A stretch of DNA of 64,000 nt from assembly GCA_963808545.1 (NCBI GenBank), contig CAWEGB010000006.1, positions 186,001-250,000 of the forward strand. The letters run 5' to 3'. Under the pieces are notes generated by a model, which was given only the letters and a program-made list of their open reading frames with translations, was not told where the DNA came from and ran no database searches. Both the position numbers and the translations under genes were made by a program. Source of the DNA: JACVRW01 sp963808545. Lineage in GTDB: Bacteria > Actinomycetota > Thermoleophilia > Solirubrobacterales > Thermoleophilaceae. The number at the start of each line of letters is the position of its first letter. The stretch's first letter is position 1. Below are positions 25,134 through 34,488 of the stretch, piece by piece.

Positions 25134-26468
25134 GTGGACGCCATGGACGTTGATGTCCACTATGCGCTCAGCGGGGACCTGCGGATCGCGTACGCGGTCT
25201 TCGGCGATGGGCCTGTGGACTTCGTGTTCGTCCCGGGGTTCGTTTCGCACATCGAGAACTGGTGGGAGGCCAACCTCTCGGCGCGCTTCTTCCACCGCAT
25301 CGCGTCGTTCAGCCGCTTGATCATGTTCGACAAGCGCGGGACCGGGATGTCCGACCAGTTCGTCGGCGTGCCGACGCTTGAGGAGCGGATCGACGACGTG
25401 CGGGCGGTGATGGAGACGGTCGGGTCCGAATCCGCCTTCGTGTGCGGACTTTCCGAGGGCGGGCCCATGAGCGTCCTCTTCTCGGCCACCTATCCCGAGC
25501 GCACCCGCGGGCTGGTCTTGATGGGATCCATCGTGCGGTTGCTGGAGGCCCCCGACTGGCGGTACGGCTGGCCGCGCGAGCGCTTCAAAGAACTTCTCGA
25601 GGAGATGAGCGAGAGCTGGGGTCAGGGCGGCCTTATGAACATCTTCCTGCCCAGCCTCGTCGGTGACGAGCGGGCGAGACGCTTCTGGGTGCGCTACCAG
25701 CGGATGGGCGGCAGCCCGGGCACCGCCCGCGCGCTCATGGAGGCGAACGCACTGATCGACGTTCGCCCCGTGCTTCCGCACGTGCAGGTTCCGACGCTTG
25801 TCATCCACCGCACGGAAGAGCGCGTTGTGCCGGTGGGCAACGCCCACTACCTCGCCGAGCACATCCCGGATGCCACGCTGCTCGAGCAGCCGGGAGACGA
25901 CCATCTGCCGTGGCTCGGCGACGCCGACGGCGCGCTCGAGGCCATCGAGGAATTCGTCACCGGCAGCCGCCACCACGTCGACGAGGACCGAATCCTCGCA
26001 ACCGTGCTCTTCACCGACATCGTCGACTCCACACGACACGCCGCAGAGGCGGGCGATCGGCGCTGGCGTGAGCTGCTTGACGCCCACGACGATGTCGGCG
26101 TGCGGGAGGTCGAGCGTTTTCGCGGCCGGCGCGTGAAGACCACCGGCGATGGGATGCTGGCGGTGTTCGACGGTCCCGTTCGCGGGGTCCGCTGCGCCGA
26201 AGCGGTGCGTGACGCTGTCGCCGAGCTCGGGGTCGAGATCCGTGCTGGACTGCACGTCGGGGAATGCGAGCTGCGCGGCGAGGACATTGGCGGGCTTGCG
26301 GTGCACATCGGAGCGCGCGTCGCGGGTCTCGCCAGGCCGGGCGAAATCCTGGTCTCGCGAACGGTGCACGATCTGGTTGCCGGCTCGGGGCTCCGTTTCG
26401 CCGAGCGCGGCGAGCACGAGCTCAAAGGCATCCCGGATCGTTGGCGGCTGTACGCCGTCACCTCCTGA
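25134..26468 (+). CDS. Alpha/beta-hydrolase fused to class III nucleotide cyclase
   Basis: A 444-residue two-domain protein. Residues 1-280 are an alpha/beta hydrolase: LSEGGPMS with Ser as nucleophile elbow, TLVIHRTEERVVP, and GDDHLPW carrying the His. Residues 285-444 are a cyclase domain with ATVLFTDIVDSTRHAAEAGDRRW, RGRRVKTTGDGMLAVFDGP and GGLAVHIGARVAGLARPGEI. Both metal Asps (FTDIV, TTGDG) are present, so it could make cAMP. The hydrolase part probably senses or processes a ligand. GTG 25134 follows TAAGCT by a few bases, suggesting a leaderless mRNA; ATG 25143 is the alternative. Confidence 0.88.
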   Translation: MDAMDVDVHYALSGDLRIAYAVFGDGPVDFVFVPGFVSHIENWWEANLSARFFHRIASFSRLIMFDKRGTGMSDQFVGVPTLEERIDDVRAVMETVGSESAFVCGLSEGGPMSVLFSATYPERTRGLVLMGSIVRLLEAPDWRYGWPRERFKELLEEMSESWGQGGLMNIFLPSLVGDERARRFWVRYQRMGGSPGTARALMEANALIDVRPVLPHVQVPTLVIHRTEERVVPVGNAHYLAEHIPDATLLEQPGDDHLPWLGDADGALEAIEEFVTGSRHHVDEDRILATVLFTDIVDSTRHAAEAGDRRWRELLDAHDDVGVREVERFRGRRVKTTGDGMLAVFDGPVRGVRCAEAVRDAVAELGVEIRAGLHVGECELRGEDIGGLAVHIGARVAGLARPGEILVSRTVHDLVAGSGLRFAERGEHELKGIPDRWRLYAVTS

Positions 26469-26742
26469 CCGCAGTCGTTGCAGGCTGTGCGAACCGAAAG
26501 CCGGAATCCGCAGCTACGACACCCGCCGCGGGTCGAGCATCCGGCAGCTGTCCGCACCGCGCGCGGAGACCACGTCTCCCGCTTTGGCCCGCAGGCGAGC
26601 GTGGCGGTGATCAGGGCCGAGACGCCCGCCCTGGACGAGATCCAGTCGTCGAGGGGCGTGTGATCCGCTCCTGCCCCGCTCCTCCATCTGTGGGAGACCA
26701 GCGGTAACCGGGCTCCCGTGCGCGACAGGCCGTCTCAGCGGT
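26469..26742. other. Short gene-free stretch
   Basis: Nothing convincing. A minus-strand frame has a Cys pattern (CRSCG...CNDCG) but no start site or length. Confidence 0.3.
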
Positions 26743-26815
26743 TCAGGCGGCAAGCCGGTATTGCACGATCCGCCGGTCGCTCGGAGGGACATATCGGGCC
26801 CCCGCTACTCACGAA
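26743..26815 (-). repeat. Dispersed repeat R1, copy 3
   Basis: Minus-strand end RYVPPSDRRIVQYRLAA-stop, preceded by TAGCGGGGGCCCGATATGTCC as in copy 1. It is positioned just after the TetR gene on the same strand. A GC-rich palindrome (GGCGAAAGGCCC...) separates them. Confidence 0.6.
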
Positions 26816-26850
26816 GGCGCCCATTGCCGGGCCTTTCGCCTTCCAGGCTG

Positions 26851-27399
26851 TCAGGCGCTGCCGATCGTGGAGAGGAAGTCGTGGAAGGCCTGGTCGGTGC
26901 GTGCGTCGTCGCCGGTTGCGTCGAGGTCCATGAGCAGGCCACGGATGACGGCGAGCACGACGGTGGCGAGCTCGGGTCGGCCGAGGCTGCGCATCCCGTC
27001 CTCGAGGGGTGCGAGCCAGTCGGTGGTCGCGGAGCGCCGGAAGCCGGGCCAAAGTGGTTCTCCCGCGGTGTCGTGCAGCCGGCTGAACATACGTAGGTAG
27101 GGCTGGCCTTGTGGTCCCGAAATCGCGGACCATGCGCGGGCCAGGGTCACCGGGTAGGGCTCGTCAGGTCGTAGCCGCATCAGGTCGGTGAAGGCCTCGA
27201 CCTGGCGCTGCCGGGCCTGTCCGAGGATCTCGCGGAGCAGCCCGTCACGGGTTCCGAAGTGGTAGACCAGCATCCGGGTCGACGTGCCCGCGGCGGCAGC
27301 CAGCGGACCGAGTCGGTCGGGGAGCCCCTCCTCGAGCGCGTAGTCGGTACACGCGTCGAGCAGTCGCTGCCTGATCTGCGGTTGGCGCTGCCTGCCCAC
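26851..27399 (-). CDS. TetR-family transcriptional repressor
   Basis: 182 residues. The N-terminal helix-turn-helix reads RQRLLDACTDYALEEGLPD then RLGPLAAAAGTSTRMLVYHFGTRDGLL. The C-terminal ligand domain has a TetR_C-like LRMFSRLHDTAG...PLEDGMRSLG. It is divergent from the alpha/beta hydrolase at 27474, with a palindrome between them, so it most likely represses itself and that gene. Confidence 0.85.
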   Translation of the reverse strand: MGRQRQPQIRQRLLDACTDYALEEGLPDRLGPLAAAAGTSTRMLVYHFGTRDGLLREILGQARQRQVEAFTDLMRLRPDEPYPVTLARAWSAISGPQGQPYLRMFSRLHDTAGEPLWPGFRRSATTDWLAPLEDGMRSLGRPELATVVLAVIRGLLMDLDATGDDARTDQAFHDFLSTIGSA

Positions 27400-27413
27400 G
27401 GCATGACCATTTC

Positions 27414-27431
27414 ACGTAACGATCGGTACGT
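27414..27431. promoter_or_regulatory. Candidate TetR operator
   Basis: ACGTAACGATCGGTACGT: arms ACGTA/TACGT around a GATC centre with one mismatched pair. It lies 15 bp before the TetR start and 43 bp before the hydrolase start, right for repressing both. Confidence 0.5.
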
Positions 27432-27473
27432 CTACCGTTGCTCGACAGCAGATCGACATGAGATGAGGAGGTC

Positions 27474-28172
27474 ATGGTGAGGGTCGTTTTCGTGCATGGG
27501 GCATGCGTCAAGGACGGACCGTGGTGGTGGCACCGAACCGGTGAGCTGCTGGCCGAGCGGGGTGTCGCCAGCGAGGCGCCCGGCCTGCCGAGCTGCGGCG
27601 AGACAGGTGAGCCGCCGGGTGTGGGAGGACCGGGGCTGGCCGAGGATGTCGCCGCGGTCCGGCGGTTGTTGACCGCGAGCGACGAGCCGACCGTCGTCGT
27701 CGCCCACAGCTACGGCGGGATCGTGACCGCGGAGGCGGCTGCGGGCGTCGGCACCGTGCGCCACCTGCTGCTCGTGTCCAGCTACCTGCCCGAGGTCGGG
27801 CAGAGCCTCTCCTCGTTCGGCGACGGGGAGCCCGCCCCGTTCCTCGACATCGATCCTGAAGGTGGCACGTTCACCGTCCGACCGGATGGCCTGGCCGAGA
27901 CGTTCCTGCAGGACTGCGAGCCGGAGATCCAGCGAGAGGCCATGGACAAGACGGCCCGGCAGAGCCTGCACGTGCTGGGGGAGCCGGTGCAGTCAGCGGC
28001 CTGGCAGCACGTGCCCTCCACGTACCTCGTGTGCGCCCAGGACCGGGGCACCCCCGCCCGGCTGCAGCGCGAGTACGCCGGCAGGGCAGGCAGCGTCGTG
28101 GAACTCGACGCCGGCCACCACCCGTTCCTGTCCCAGCCGGCCGCCGTACGCGACCTGGTGCTCGGGCTGTGA
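27474..28172 (+). CDS. Alpha/beta hydrolase (EstC/salicylate-esterase-like)
   Basis: 232 residues; ATGAGGAGGTC leads to the ATG. VRVVFVHGACVKDGPWWWHR is the oxyanion region, VVVAHSYGGIV the nucleophile elbow (Ser at about 79), TYLVCAQDRGTP the acid strand and VVELDAGHHPFLSQP the catalytic His. This pattern fits small cytosolic hydrolases of the methyl-salicylate esterase type. It is divergent from its probable TetR repressor; the inducer may be its substrate. Confidence 0.85.
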   Translation: MVRVVFVHGACVKDGPWWWHRTGELLAERGVASEAPGLPSCGETGEPPGVGGPGLAEDVAAVRRLLTASDEPTVVVAHSYGGIVTAEAAAGVGTVRHLLLVSSYLPEVGQSLSSFGDGEPAPFLDIDPEGGTFTVRPDGLAETFLQDCEPEIQREAMDKTARQSLHVLGEPVQSAAWQHVPSTYLVCAQDRGTPARLQREYAGRAGSVVELDAGHHPFLSQPAAVRDLVLGL

Positions 28173-28184
28173 GGGCAACGTTGG

Positions 28185-28310
28185 CTAGCGGTTCACGCCG
28201 CTCGGTCGACGGATGCCGTCCAGCGCGGCCTGCAGGATCGGCTCGAGGTAGGCGGAGTCGCCGCGGATCGCACTGACGGCGATCACCATGTCGAGGGCCC
28301 GCAGGAGCCC
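28185..28310 (-). pseudogene. C-terminal fragment of a TetR-family regulator
   Basis: The minus frame reads LLRALDMVIAVSAIRGDSAY then LEPILQAALDGIRRPSGVNR-stop, typical of the last helices of a TetR ligand domain. It ends abruptly at the point where a plus-strand SDR fragment begins. Confidence 0.5.
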
Positions 28311-28311
28311 A

Positions 28312-28739
28312 CCAGGGTCGACCCCTCGACGGTGCGGGCGGCCGTGGAGACCAACGTGATCGGCGTCATCCGCGTGACCAACGCGATGCTGCCGTTGCTG
28401 CGCCGCGCGTCGTCGCCGCGGATCGTGAACATGTCCAGCAGCGTCGGCTCCCTCACCCTGCAGACCACCCCCGGCGCCGAGACGGGACCGATCGCCGCCG
28501 CCTACTCGCCGTCCAAGTCGTTCCTCAATGCTGTCACCGTCCAGTACGCCAAGGAACTACAGGACACGAAGATCCTGATCAACGCAGCCTGCCCCGGCTT
28601 CGTCGCGACCGACCTCAACGGCTTCCGGGGCGTACGCACCCCGGAACAGGGCGCGGCGATCGCGATCCGACTCGCGACCCTGCCCGACGACGGCCCGACC
28701 GGCGCGTTCTTCGACGACGCAGGGGCGGTGCCTTGGTGA
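28312..28739 (+). pseudogene. SDR-family oxidoreductase lacking its N-terminus
   Basis: From VDPSTVRAAVETNVIGVIRV the frame carries NMSSSVGSL (catalytic Ser), AAYSPSKSFLNAVTVQYAKEL (YxxxK) and NAACPGFVATDLNGFRGVRTPEQGA. These are normal for short-chain dehydrogenases, but the TGxxxGIG Rossmann half is missing. An internal ATG-like frame could make about 135 residues without a cofactor site. Its stop TGA (28737-28739) is in frame with the PEP carboxylase reading frame that follows. Confidence 0.75.
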
Positions 28740-28892
28740 CCTGCTGCCGAGCAGTCTGCTGAGATCCCCCTGATCGATCTCACGACCCCCACAAGCGACC
28801 CTCAGAGATCGCTCCGACGCGATATCCGGGAGTTAGGTGACCTGCTCGGCCGTGCGCTGGTTCGGCAGGAGGGTCATGAGCTGTTTCGTCTG

Positions 28893-31520
28893 GTGGAGGA
28901 CGTCCGGCAGCTGATTCGCTCGAACCGCCAGGCCACCGCCGCGCTGCTGGCGCAGCTCGACGGCGATTCCGCCACGAAGCTGGTGCGCGCGTTCCTCATG
29001 TACTTCCACCTGGCCAACGTCGCGGAGCAGGTGCACCGGGGCCGCGAGCTCGCGGCGCTGCGGGCAGCCGAGGGCGGGTGGCTGTCCCAGGCCGTGGACC
29101 GCATCGCGGCGGCCGAGGTGCCTGCCGGCGAACTGGCCGAGGAGCTCTCGCGGCTGGCCGTGCGGCCGGTCTTCACCGCGCATCCCACGGAAGCGGCGAG
29201 AAGGACGGTCCTGTCCAAGATCGCCGACGTGGCCGTGCTGCTCGACGAGCGCGCGCATGCCGCGGGGGATCCGGTGGCCGAGCGGCGCATCTCCCGGCGG
29301 CTGGAGGAGCTGATCGACCTGCTGTGGCAGACGGACGAGCTGCGCATCGTCAGTCCCGACGTGGTCGACGAGGCACGCAACGCCGTCTACTACCTCGACC
29401 AGCTCCACCGTCACGCGGTGCCCGACGTCCTCGAGGTGCTTGCCGAGGAACTCGAGCGCCTCGGCTTCGAGTCTCCCGTGGCGGCTCGCCCGCTGAGCTT
29501 CGGCAGCTGGATCGGCGGCGATCGCGACGGGAACCCCAACGTCGGCCCGGAGGCCACGGACCAGGTGCTCACGCTCCAGCACGAGCACGGCATCCGCGGT
29601 GCGCTGGCGCTGATCGGCCAGCTGCGCACGGACCTCTCCACCTCGGTGCGCATCGTCGAGGTCACGCCCGAGCTGAGGGAGTCGCTGAAGCGCGACCTGG
29701 AGGCGCTGCCCGAGATCGAGCCGCGCTTCCTGCGCCTCAACGCCGAGGAGCCGTACCGGCTCAAGCTCACCTGTATGGGCCTCAAGCTGGAGAACACCCG
29801 AGCGCGTCTGGCCGACCACCGTCCTCACGCGCCGGGCCGTGACTACGACGGCCCCGACGAGCTGATCGCCGAGCTCGGCCTCGTGCGCGAGTCCCTGCTC
29901 GAGCACCGGGGTGGGCTGATCGCCGAAGGCCGCCTCGAGCGCGCCACCCGCACCATTGCGGCGTTCGGGCTCCAGCTGGCCACTCTCGACGTTCGCGAGC
30001 ACGCGGACGTGCTCCATCGCGCGGTCGGGGAGCTGTTCGACCTGCTCGGCAGCGACGGGCCTCGCTACGCCGAGCTCTCGGCCGGCCAGAGAGGCGAGCT
30101 GCTCGCGCGCGAACTCACCTCGCGCCGCCCGCTGGCCCATCAGCCTCCGCCGCTGAGCCCCGACGCCGCCCGCACCTTCGCGGCGTTCGGGGCGATCCGG
30201 AGCGCGCAGGAGCGCTTCGGCGAGAGCGTGGTCGAGTCGTACATCGTCTCGATGTGCCGCGGGCCGGACGACCTCCTCGCCGCCGTCGTCCTGGCTCGAG
30301 AGGCCGGTCTCGTCGACCTTCAGGGCGAGGTTGCTCGCATCGGCTTCGTGCCCCTGCTGGAAACCGAGGTCGAGCTGCGCGCGGCCGACACTCTCCTTGC
30401 CGGCCTGCTCGGCGACCCGTCCTACCGCCGCCTCCTGGAGCTGCGCGGCGACGTGCAGGAGGTGATGCTCGGCTACTCGGACTCCAACAAGGCGGCAGGC
30501 GTGACCACCAGCCAGTGGGAGATCCACCGGGCCCAGCAGCGGCTGCGCGATACCGCCCAGGCGCACGGCGTGCGGCTGCGGCTCTTCCACGGCCGCGGTG
30601 GCACGGTCGGCCGTGGCGGCGGCCCCACGCACGATGCCATTCTCGCCCAGCCACCCCGCACGCTCGACGGCGAGATCAAGCTGACCGAGCAGGGCGAGGT
30701 CATCTCGGACAAGTACCTGCTGCCGAGCCTCGCGCGCGAGAACCTGGAGCTCATGCTGGCCGCGGCGCTCGAGTCGACGGTGCTGCACCGCAGACCGAGG
30801 ATGTCGCCCGAATCGCTGGCTGACTGGATTGCGACGATGGAGCTGATCTCCTCGGCCGCCCTCGAGCGCTATCAGTCGCTCGTGCAGGACCCGGAGCTGC
30901 CCGAGTACTTCCTGGCCTCGACCCCCGTGGAGCTGCTGAGCGAACTCCACCTGGGCTCGCGGCCCAGCCGCCGCGCGGAGTCCGACGGCGGCCTGGACGG
31001 CCTGCGGGCCATTCCGTGGGTGTTCGGCTGGACCCAGTCCCGTCAGATCGTGCCGGGCTGGTTCGGCGTGGGGTCAGGCCTGGCGGCGGCCCGTCAGGCG
31101 GGGCTCGGCGAGCGCCTGCGGGAGATGCACTCGGACTGGCAGTTCTTCCGCAACTTCCTCTCCAACGTCGAGATGACGCTGGTCAAGACCGACCTCGACA
31201 TCACCGAGCGCTACGTGGCCAGGCTGGTGCCCGAGCACCTGCACCGGTTCCTCGACGTGATCAGGGCGGAGTACGAGCTGACCGTGGCCGAGCTTCTGCG
31301 AGCCACGGGCGAGGAGGAGCCGCTCGGCACGAACCCCGTCCTGGCGACCACCCTGAGCGTGCGCGATGCCTACCTGGCCCCGATCCACGAGCTTCAGATC
31401 GCGCTGATCGAACGCTGGCGGGCCGAGCGCGCGGCGCAGCGGGAGCCCGATCCCACGCTCGCGCGCGCGCTGCTTCTCAGCGTGAACGGCATCGCGGCCG
31501 GATTGCGCAACACCGGCTGA
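28893..31520 (+). CDS. ppc: Phosphoenolpyruvate carboxylase
   Basis: Carboxylates PEP to oxaloacetate, refilling the TCA cycle. From GTG 28893, residues 94-101 are FTAHPTEA with catalytic His97. GGDRDGNP, GYSDSNKAAGVTTSQW, LFHGRGGTVGRGGGP and FGWTQSR follow, with the invariant RNTG end. Homology clearly continues upstream: the same frame from 28770 reads LIDLTTPTSDPQRSLRRDIR then ELGDLLGRALVRQEG, the usual N-terminus. Between the in-frame TGA at 28737 and 28893 there is no ATG, GTG or TTG. The native start may be CTG 28770 or may have been lost by the adjacent deletion. Confidence 0.9.
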   Translation: MEDVRQLIRSNRQATAALLAQLDGDSATKLVRAFLMYFHLANVAEQVHRGRELAALRAAEGGWLSQAVDRIAAAEVPAGELAEELSRLAVRPVFTAHPTEAARRTVLSKIADVAVLLDERAHAAGDPVAERRISRRLEELIDLLWQTDELRIVSPDVVDEARNAVYYLDQLHRHAVPDVLEVLAEELERLGFESPVAARPLSFGSWIGGDRDGNPNVGPEATDQVLTLQHEHGIRGALALIGQLRTDLSTSVRIVEVTPELRESLKRDLEALPEIEPRFLRLNAEEPYRLKLTCMGLKLENTRARLADHRPHAPGRDYDGPDELIAELGLVRESLLEHRGGLIAEGRLERATRTIAAFGLQLATLDVREHADVLHRAVGELFDLLGSDGPRYAELSAGQRGELLARELTSRRPLAHQPPPLSPDAARTFAAFGAIRSAQERFGESVVESYIVSMCRGPDDLLAAVVLAREAGLVDLQGEVARIGFVPLLETEVELRAADTLLAGLLGDPSYRRLLELRGDVQEVMLGYSDSNKAAGVTTSQWEIHRAQQRLRDTAQAHGVRLRLFHGRGGTVGRGGGPTHDAILAQPPRTLDGEIKLTEQGEVISDKYLLPSLARENLELMLAAALESTVLHRRPRMSPESLADWIATMELISSAALERYQSLVQDPELPEYFLASTPVELLSELHLGSRPSRRAESDGGLDGLRAIPWVFGWTQSRQIVPGWFGVGSGLAAARQAGLGERLREMHSDWQFFRNFLSNVEMTLVKTDLDITERYVARLVPEHLHRFLDVIRAEYELTVAELLRATGEEEPLGTNPVLATTLSVRDAYLAPIHELQIALIERWRAERAAQREPDPTLARALLLSVNGIAAGLRNTG

Positions 31521-31529
31521 GAGCCCGGC

Positions 31530-34235
31530 TCAGCGAACGACCAGCCTGCCGGCGAGCCTCACGTCCGTCGCGGAGCTGCCGACGTAGATGGGTACCTCTC
31601 CTGTTGGGGTGATCCAGCGTTCGCGGCTCTCGTCCCAGTACGACAGCTGCTCGCGCTCGATGTCGATCCGGACGGGTGTGCGCGCCCCCGCGTCCAGATC
31701 GACCTTGGCGAAGCCGACCAGCTTGCGCGCCGGCGCTTCCAGGAAGGGGAGCGGGCCGGCGTAGACCTGCACGACCTCGGTTCCTGAGGCGTCTCCGACG
31801 TTCGTCAGCCGTAGCCGTACTCGGGCGGAATCAGCTCCGCTCGCCAGCTCCCGCGTGACCAGCCGGTCGTACTGGAAGTCGGTGTACGACAGGCCGTGAC
31901 CGAACGGGAAGGCCGGCTCGAGGTTCTCGGCGAGATAGCCGCGATAGCCGATGTTGACTTCCTCCTCGAACTCGACGTCGAGGTCGTTGTACGTGGCCCA
32001 GGGGTTGTCCTGGCCGGGACCGGTCCGCCGCTCGTTGAGGGGGAACGTGACCGGCAGGTGGCCCGAGGGATCCTCGTCTCCGAACAGGATGCCGGTGAGG
32101 GCGTTGCCCTCCTCTTGGCCGCCGAACCAGCTCTCCATCACTCCCGCCACCCGGTTTCGCCACGGCATCGTGACGGGTCCGCCTGAGCCCACGACGACAA
32201 CGGTGTTCGGGTTCACCGCGCTGATCGCCTGCACCATGCGGTCGCCGTTCTGCGGCAGCTTGAGCGAGACGCGGTCGCGCTCCTCGGTCTCGTAGGTGCG
32301 CAGGTAGACGATCGCCACGTCCGCGTTCTGCGCGGCCTGACGGGCCTGCTGCAACGACGGCTCCCTCGTGCCGCCCGGCGGGTCCCACTGCAGCAGCATC
32401 GTGCCGGGCTGCAGCGGCACCAGCGCACGTGCCGAGTACACAACCCGGATCGGGTAGCGCTCGCCGGCTTCGAGGGCAACTTCGGCGCTCTCCTCCCAGC
32501 GCTGACTGCCGGCGTTCTCCACCAGCAGCTCGCCGTCGACGAAGAGCGACGCGTCACCCCAGCCGGTCAGCCCGAGGCGATAGGTGCCGGTGCGCGGTGC
32601 CGTGAAGAAACCGGTGTAGACCGCGGACTGGTTGGCGCCCGTGGGGCTGGTGATCGCCGGGGTCGCCGGGACCTGCGACGCGTACAGGTCCGCGAAGGCG
32701 GGCGAGCCACCCACGAAGCCGACGTCGTAGGCCACCTGTCGCTCCGTGCGCGTGAGGTCTTCCGGCCCCTGGAAGGTCGGGTTGTCCCAGTAGCGCGCCG
32801 TCAGCCCGCGGCCGGAGCCCGCCTCTGGAGTCAATGCCGACGACGGGATCGCCGTCATGTCGGCGGTCTCGATCATGTTCGCACCGTTCACCGGGTCGTT
32901 GCCGGGCACCCAGCGGAGGTTCGCGCCGATCTCATCGGCGCGCTCGCCGAGCGCGTCGAGGAGCGAGACCTCATAGGTCGGCTCCACGCGCGCGGAGCCG
33001 CCGATCGACGCGGGGACGTCCGCATCGGCCCCTATGAGCGCGATCGAGTCAGTGCCCTCGTCCAGCGGCAGGACCCCGCGGTTGCGCAGCAGCGTGATCG
33101 CGTCCTCCTCGACCTCGCGCGCGACCGCGCCGTGCTCCTCGACCGGTATGGGCGCAGACCCGTACTCGGTGTCGAAGACGCCCACCGCGAACATCGTGCG
33201 CAGGATGCGCAGCACCGACCGATCCACCAGCGACTCCGGCACCTCGCCGGCCTGTACGGCCGCCAGCAGCGGACCGTCGTAGAAGGCGGCCGTGCCGGTT
33301 TCCATGTCGGTGCCCGCGCGGATCGACGGCGCGGTCGAGTGGATGGCGCCGAAGTCGGTGATCACGAAGCCGTCGAAGCCGAGCCGCTCACGCAGGATCG
33401 TCGCGAGGGCGTAGTCGCTCTCGCACGCGTAGACGCCGTTGATCTTGTTGAACGAGCACATCACCGAGCCGAGGTCGGCTTCCTCGATCGCGTCCTTGTA
33501 CGCATAGGACCAGATCTCCATGAGCGCGCGGTCGCTGACGATCGAGTTCTGGCCGGTGCCGCGGTTCACCTCCTGCTGGTAGCCGAGGTAGTGCTTGAGG
33601 TTGGCGATGACGTTCTGCTCCTGCACCTCCTGCACGAACGGCGTCGTCATCTCGGAGATGAGGAATGGATCCTCGCTCGGGTTCTCCCCGGCCCGTCCCC
33701 AGTACGGCTGGCGGATCGGGTCGGCTCCGGGGCCGAGCAGCATCTGATGCGCGGTCGCCCTTGCCTCCTCCGCGACGGTCTGGCCGTACGTGCCCGCGAC
33801 TTCTGGATCCCAGGTCGCGCCGAGCGCGATCCCGGCCGGCAGCGCAGTGGCCGCCGCATTCGGGCCCTCGGCCTCCCAACCCCGCGGCGCGATGCCCGCG
33901 CCCGCGTCCGCCATCCGCAGCTCGGGGATGCCCAGCCGCTCGATTGGCCCGTTGTAGAAGGCAGACGGCGCCTCGCCCTGATCGCCGGTCATCAACTCGA
34001 CCTTCTCCTCGAGCGTCATCGCGCCGAGCACGAGCGCGGCACGCTGATCCGGCGACAGGCTCGTATCCGTCCACGGCCGGTCCGGTTCCTGAGCGCCCGC
34101 CATTCCGACGGTCATGGCAAGCGCGAGGGCGGCCACCGCGGCGGTGAGAGACAGGCGCCGACCGAGAGGTCCAATTGCAAGCCAGGCCCGGCGTCGCTCC
34201 GACGATCGCTGCGGCCGGACGGTGGTGGCGAGCAT
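31530..34235 (-). CDS. Secreted GH3 beta-glucosidase with PA14 domain
   Basis: A 901-residue enzyme. A signal peptide ends near AGAQEP. The GH3 barrel carries MADAGAGIAPRGWEAEGPN, NVIANLKHYLGYQQE (KH) and DGFVITDFGAIHS, with Asp as nucleophile. The second domain is interrupted by a PA14 insert (ARYWDNPTFQGPEDL...GTYRLGLTGWGDASLFVDGELL), as in some glucosidases acting on larger glycosides. A C-terminal fibronectin-III-like domain (RVRLRLTNVGDASGTEVVQVY) follows. It likely releases glucose or other sugars from oligosaccharides outside the cell. It converges with ppc. Confidence 0.92.
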   Translation of the reverse strand: MLATTVRPQRSSERRRAWLAIGPLGRRLSLTAAVAALALAMTVGMAGAQEPDRPWTDTSLSPDQRAALVLGAMTLEEKVELMTGDQGEAPSAFYNGPIERLGIPELRMADAGAGIAPRGWEAEGPNAAATALPAGIALGATWDPEVAGTYGQTVAEEARATAHQMLLGPGADPIRQPYWGRAGENPSEDPFLISEMTTPFVQEVQEQNVIANLKHYLGYQQEVNRGTGQNSIVSDRALMEIWSYAYKDAIEEADLGSVMCSFNKINGVYACESDYALATILRERLGFDGFVITDFGAIHSTAPSIRAGTDMETGTAAFYDGPLLAAVQAGEVPESLVDRSVLRILRTMFAVGVFDTEYGSAPIPVEEHGAVAREVEEDAITLLRNRGVLPLDEGTDSIALIGADADVPASIGGSARVEPTYEVSLLDALGERADEIGANLRWVPGNDPVNGANMIETADMTAIPSSALTPEAGSGRGLTARYWDNPTFQGPEDLTRTERQVAYDVGFVGGSPAFADLYASQVPATPAITSPTGANQSAVYTGFFTAPRTGTYRLGLTGWGDASLFVDGELLVENAGSQRWEESAEVALEAGERYPIRVVYSARALVPLQPGTMLLQWDPPGGTREPSLQQARQAAQNADVAIVYLRTYETEERDRVSLKLPQNGDRMVQAISAVNPNTVVVVGSGGPVTMPWRNRVAGVMESWFGGQEEGNALTGILFGDEDPSGHLPVTFPLNERRTGPGQDNPWATYNDLDVEFEEEVNIGYRGYLAENLEPAFPFGHGLSYTDFQYDRLVTRELASGADSARVRLRLTNVGDASGTEVVQVYAGPLPFLEAPARKLVGFAKVDLDAGARTPVRIDIEREQLSYWDESRERWITPTGEVPIYVGSSATDVRLAGRLVVR

Positions 34236-34406
34236 GGGACCTCCCCTGGTTGAAACCCGCCCTCCGGTGCCCGCGGCGGACGAGCTTGTGCGTTTCCGTA
34301 CCCCGGCCCGCTCACTTCAATGCCCCAATGGGCACAGCTGTCACAAGAAACGAAACAGTGCGCAGCTTTTGCGAGGAAAGGTGAAGGAAGGGACCCGGTC
34401 CCGCGG

Positions 34407-34436
34407 TGTCCAGATCGGGCCAGTGTGCTGCGACGT
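34407..34436 (+). promoter_or_regulatory. Candidate ECF42 promoter upstream of YCII/ECF42
   Basis: TGTCCA, 18 bases, then CGACGT, about 50 bp before ATG 34489. It resembles the TGTCGA/CGA(T)C elements described for ECF42 sigma factors and matches the site at 36181-36209. Confidence 0.5.
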
Positions 34437-34488
34437 AATGATGAGGGCCGCGTAGCGTGCGGCCAAGACCACGAACCCCGGAGGCGCG

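Noticed and set aside
26469..26557. Cys-rich minus frame (CRSCG...CNDCG)
   Set aside because: No start site, very short, overlaps the end of the cyclase gene; likely chance.
28833..30950. A 705-codon minus-strand open frame
   Set aside because: Antisense to PEP carboxylase, which has all catalytic motifs.
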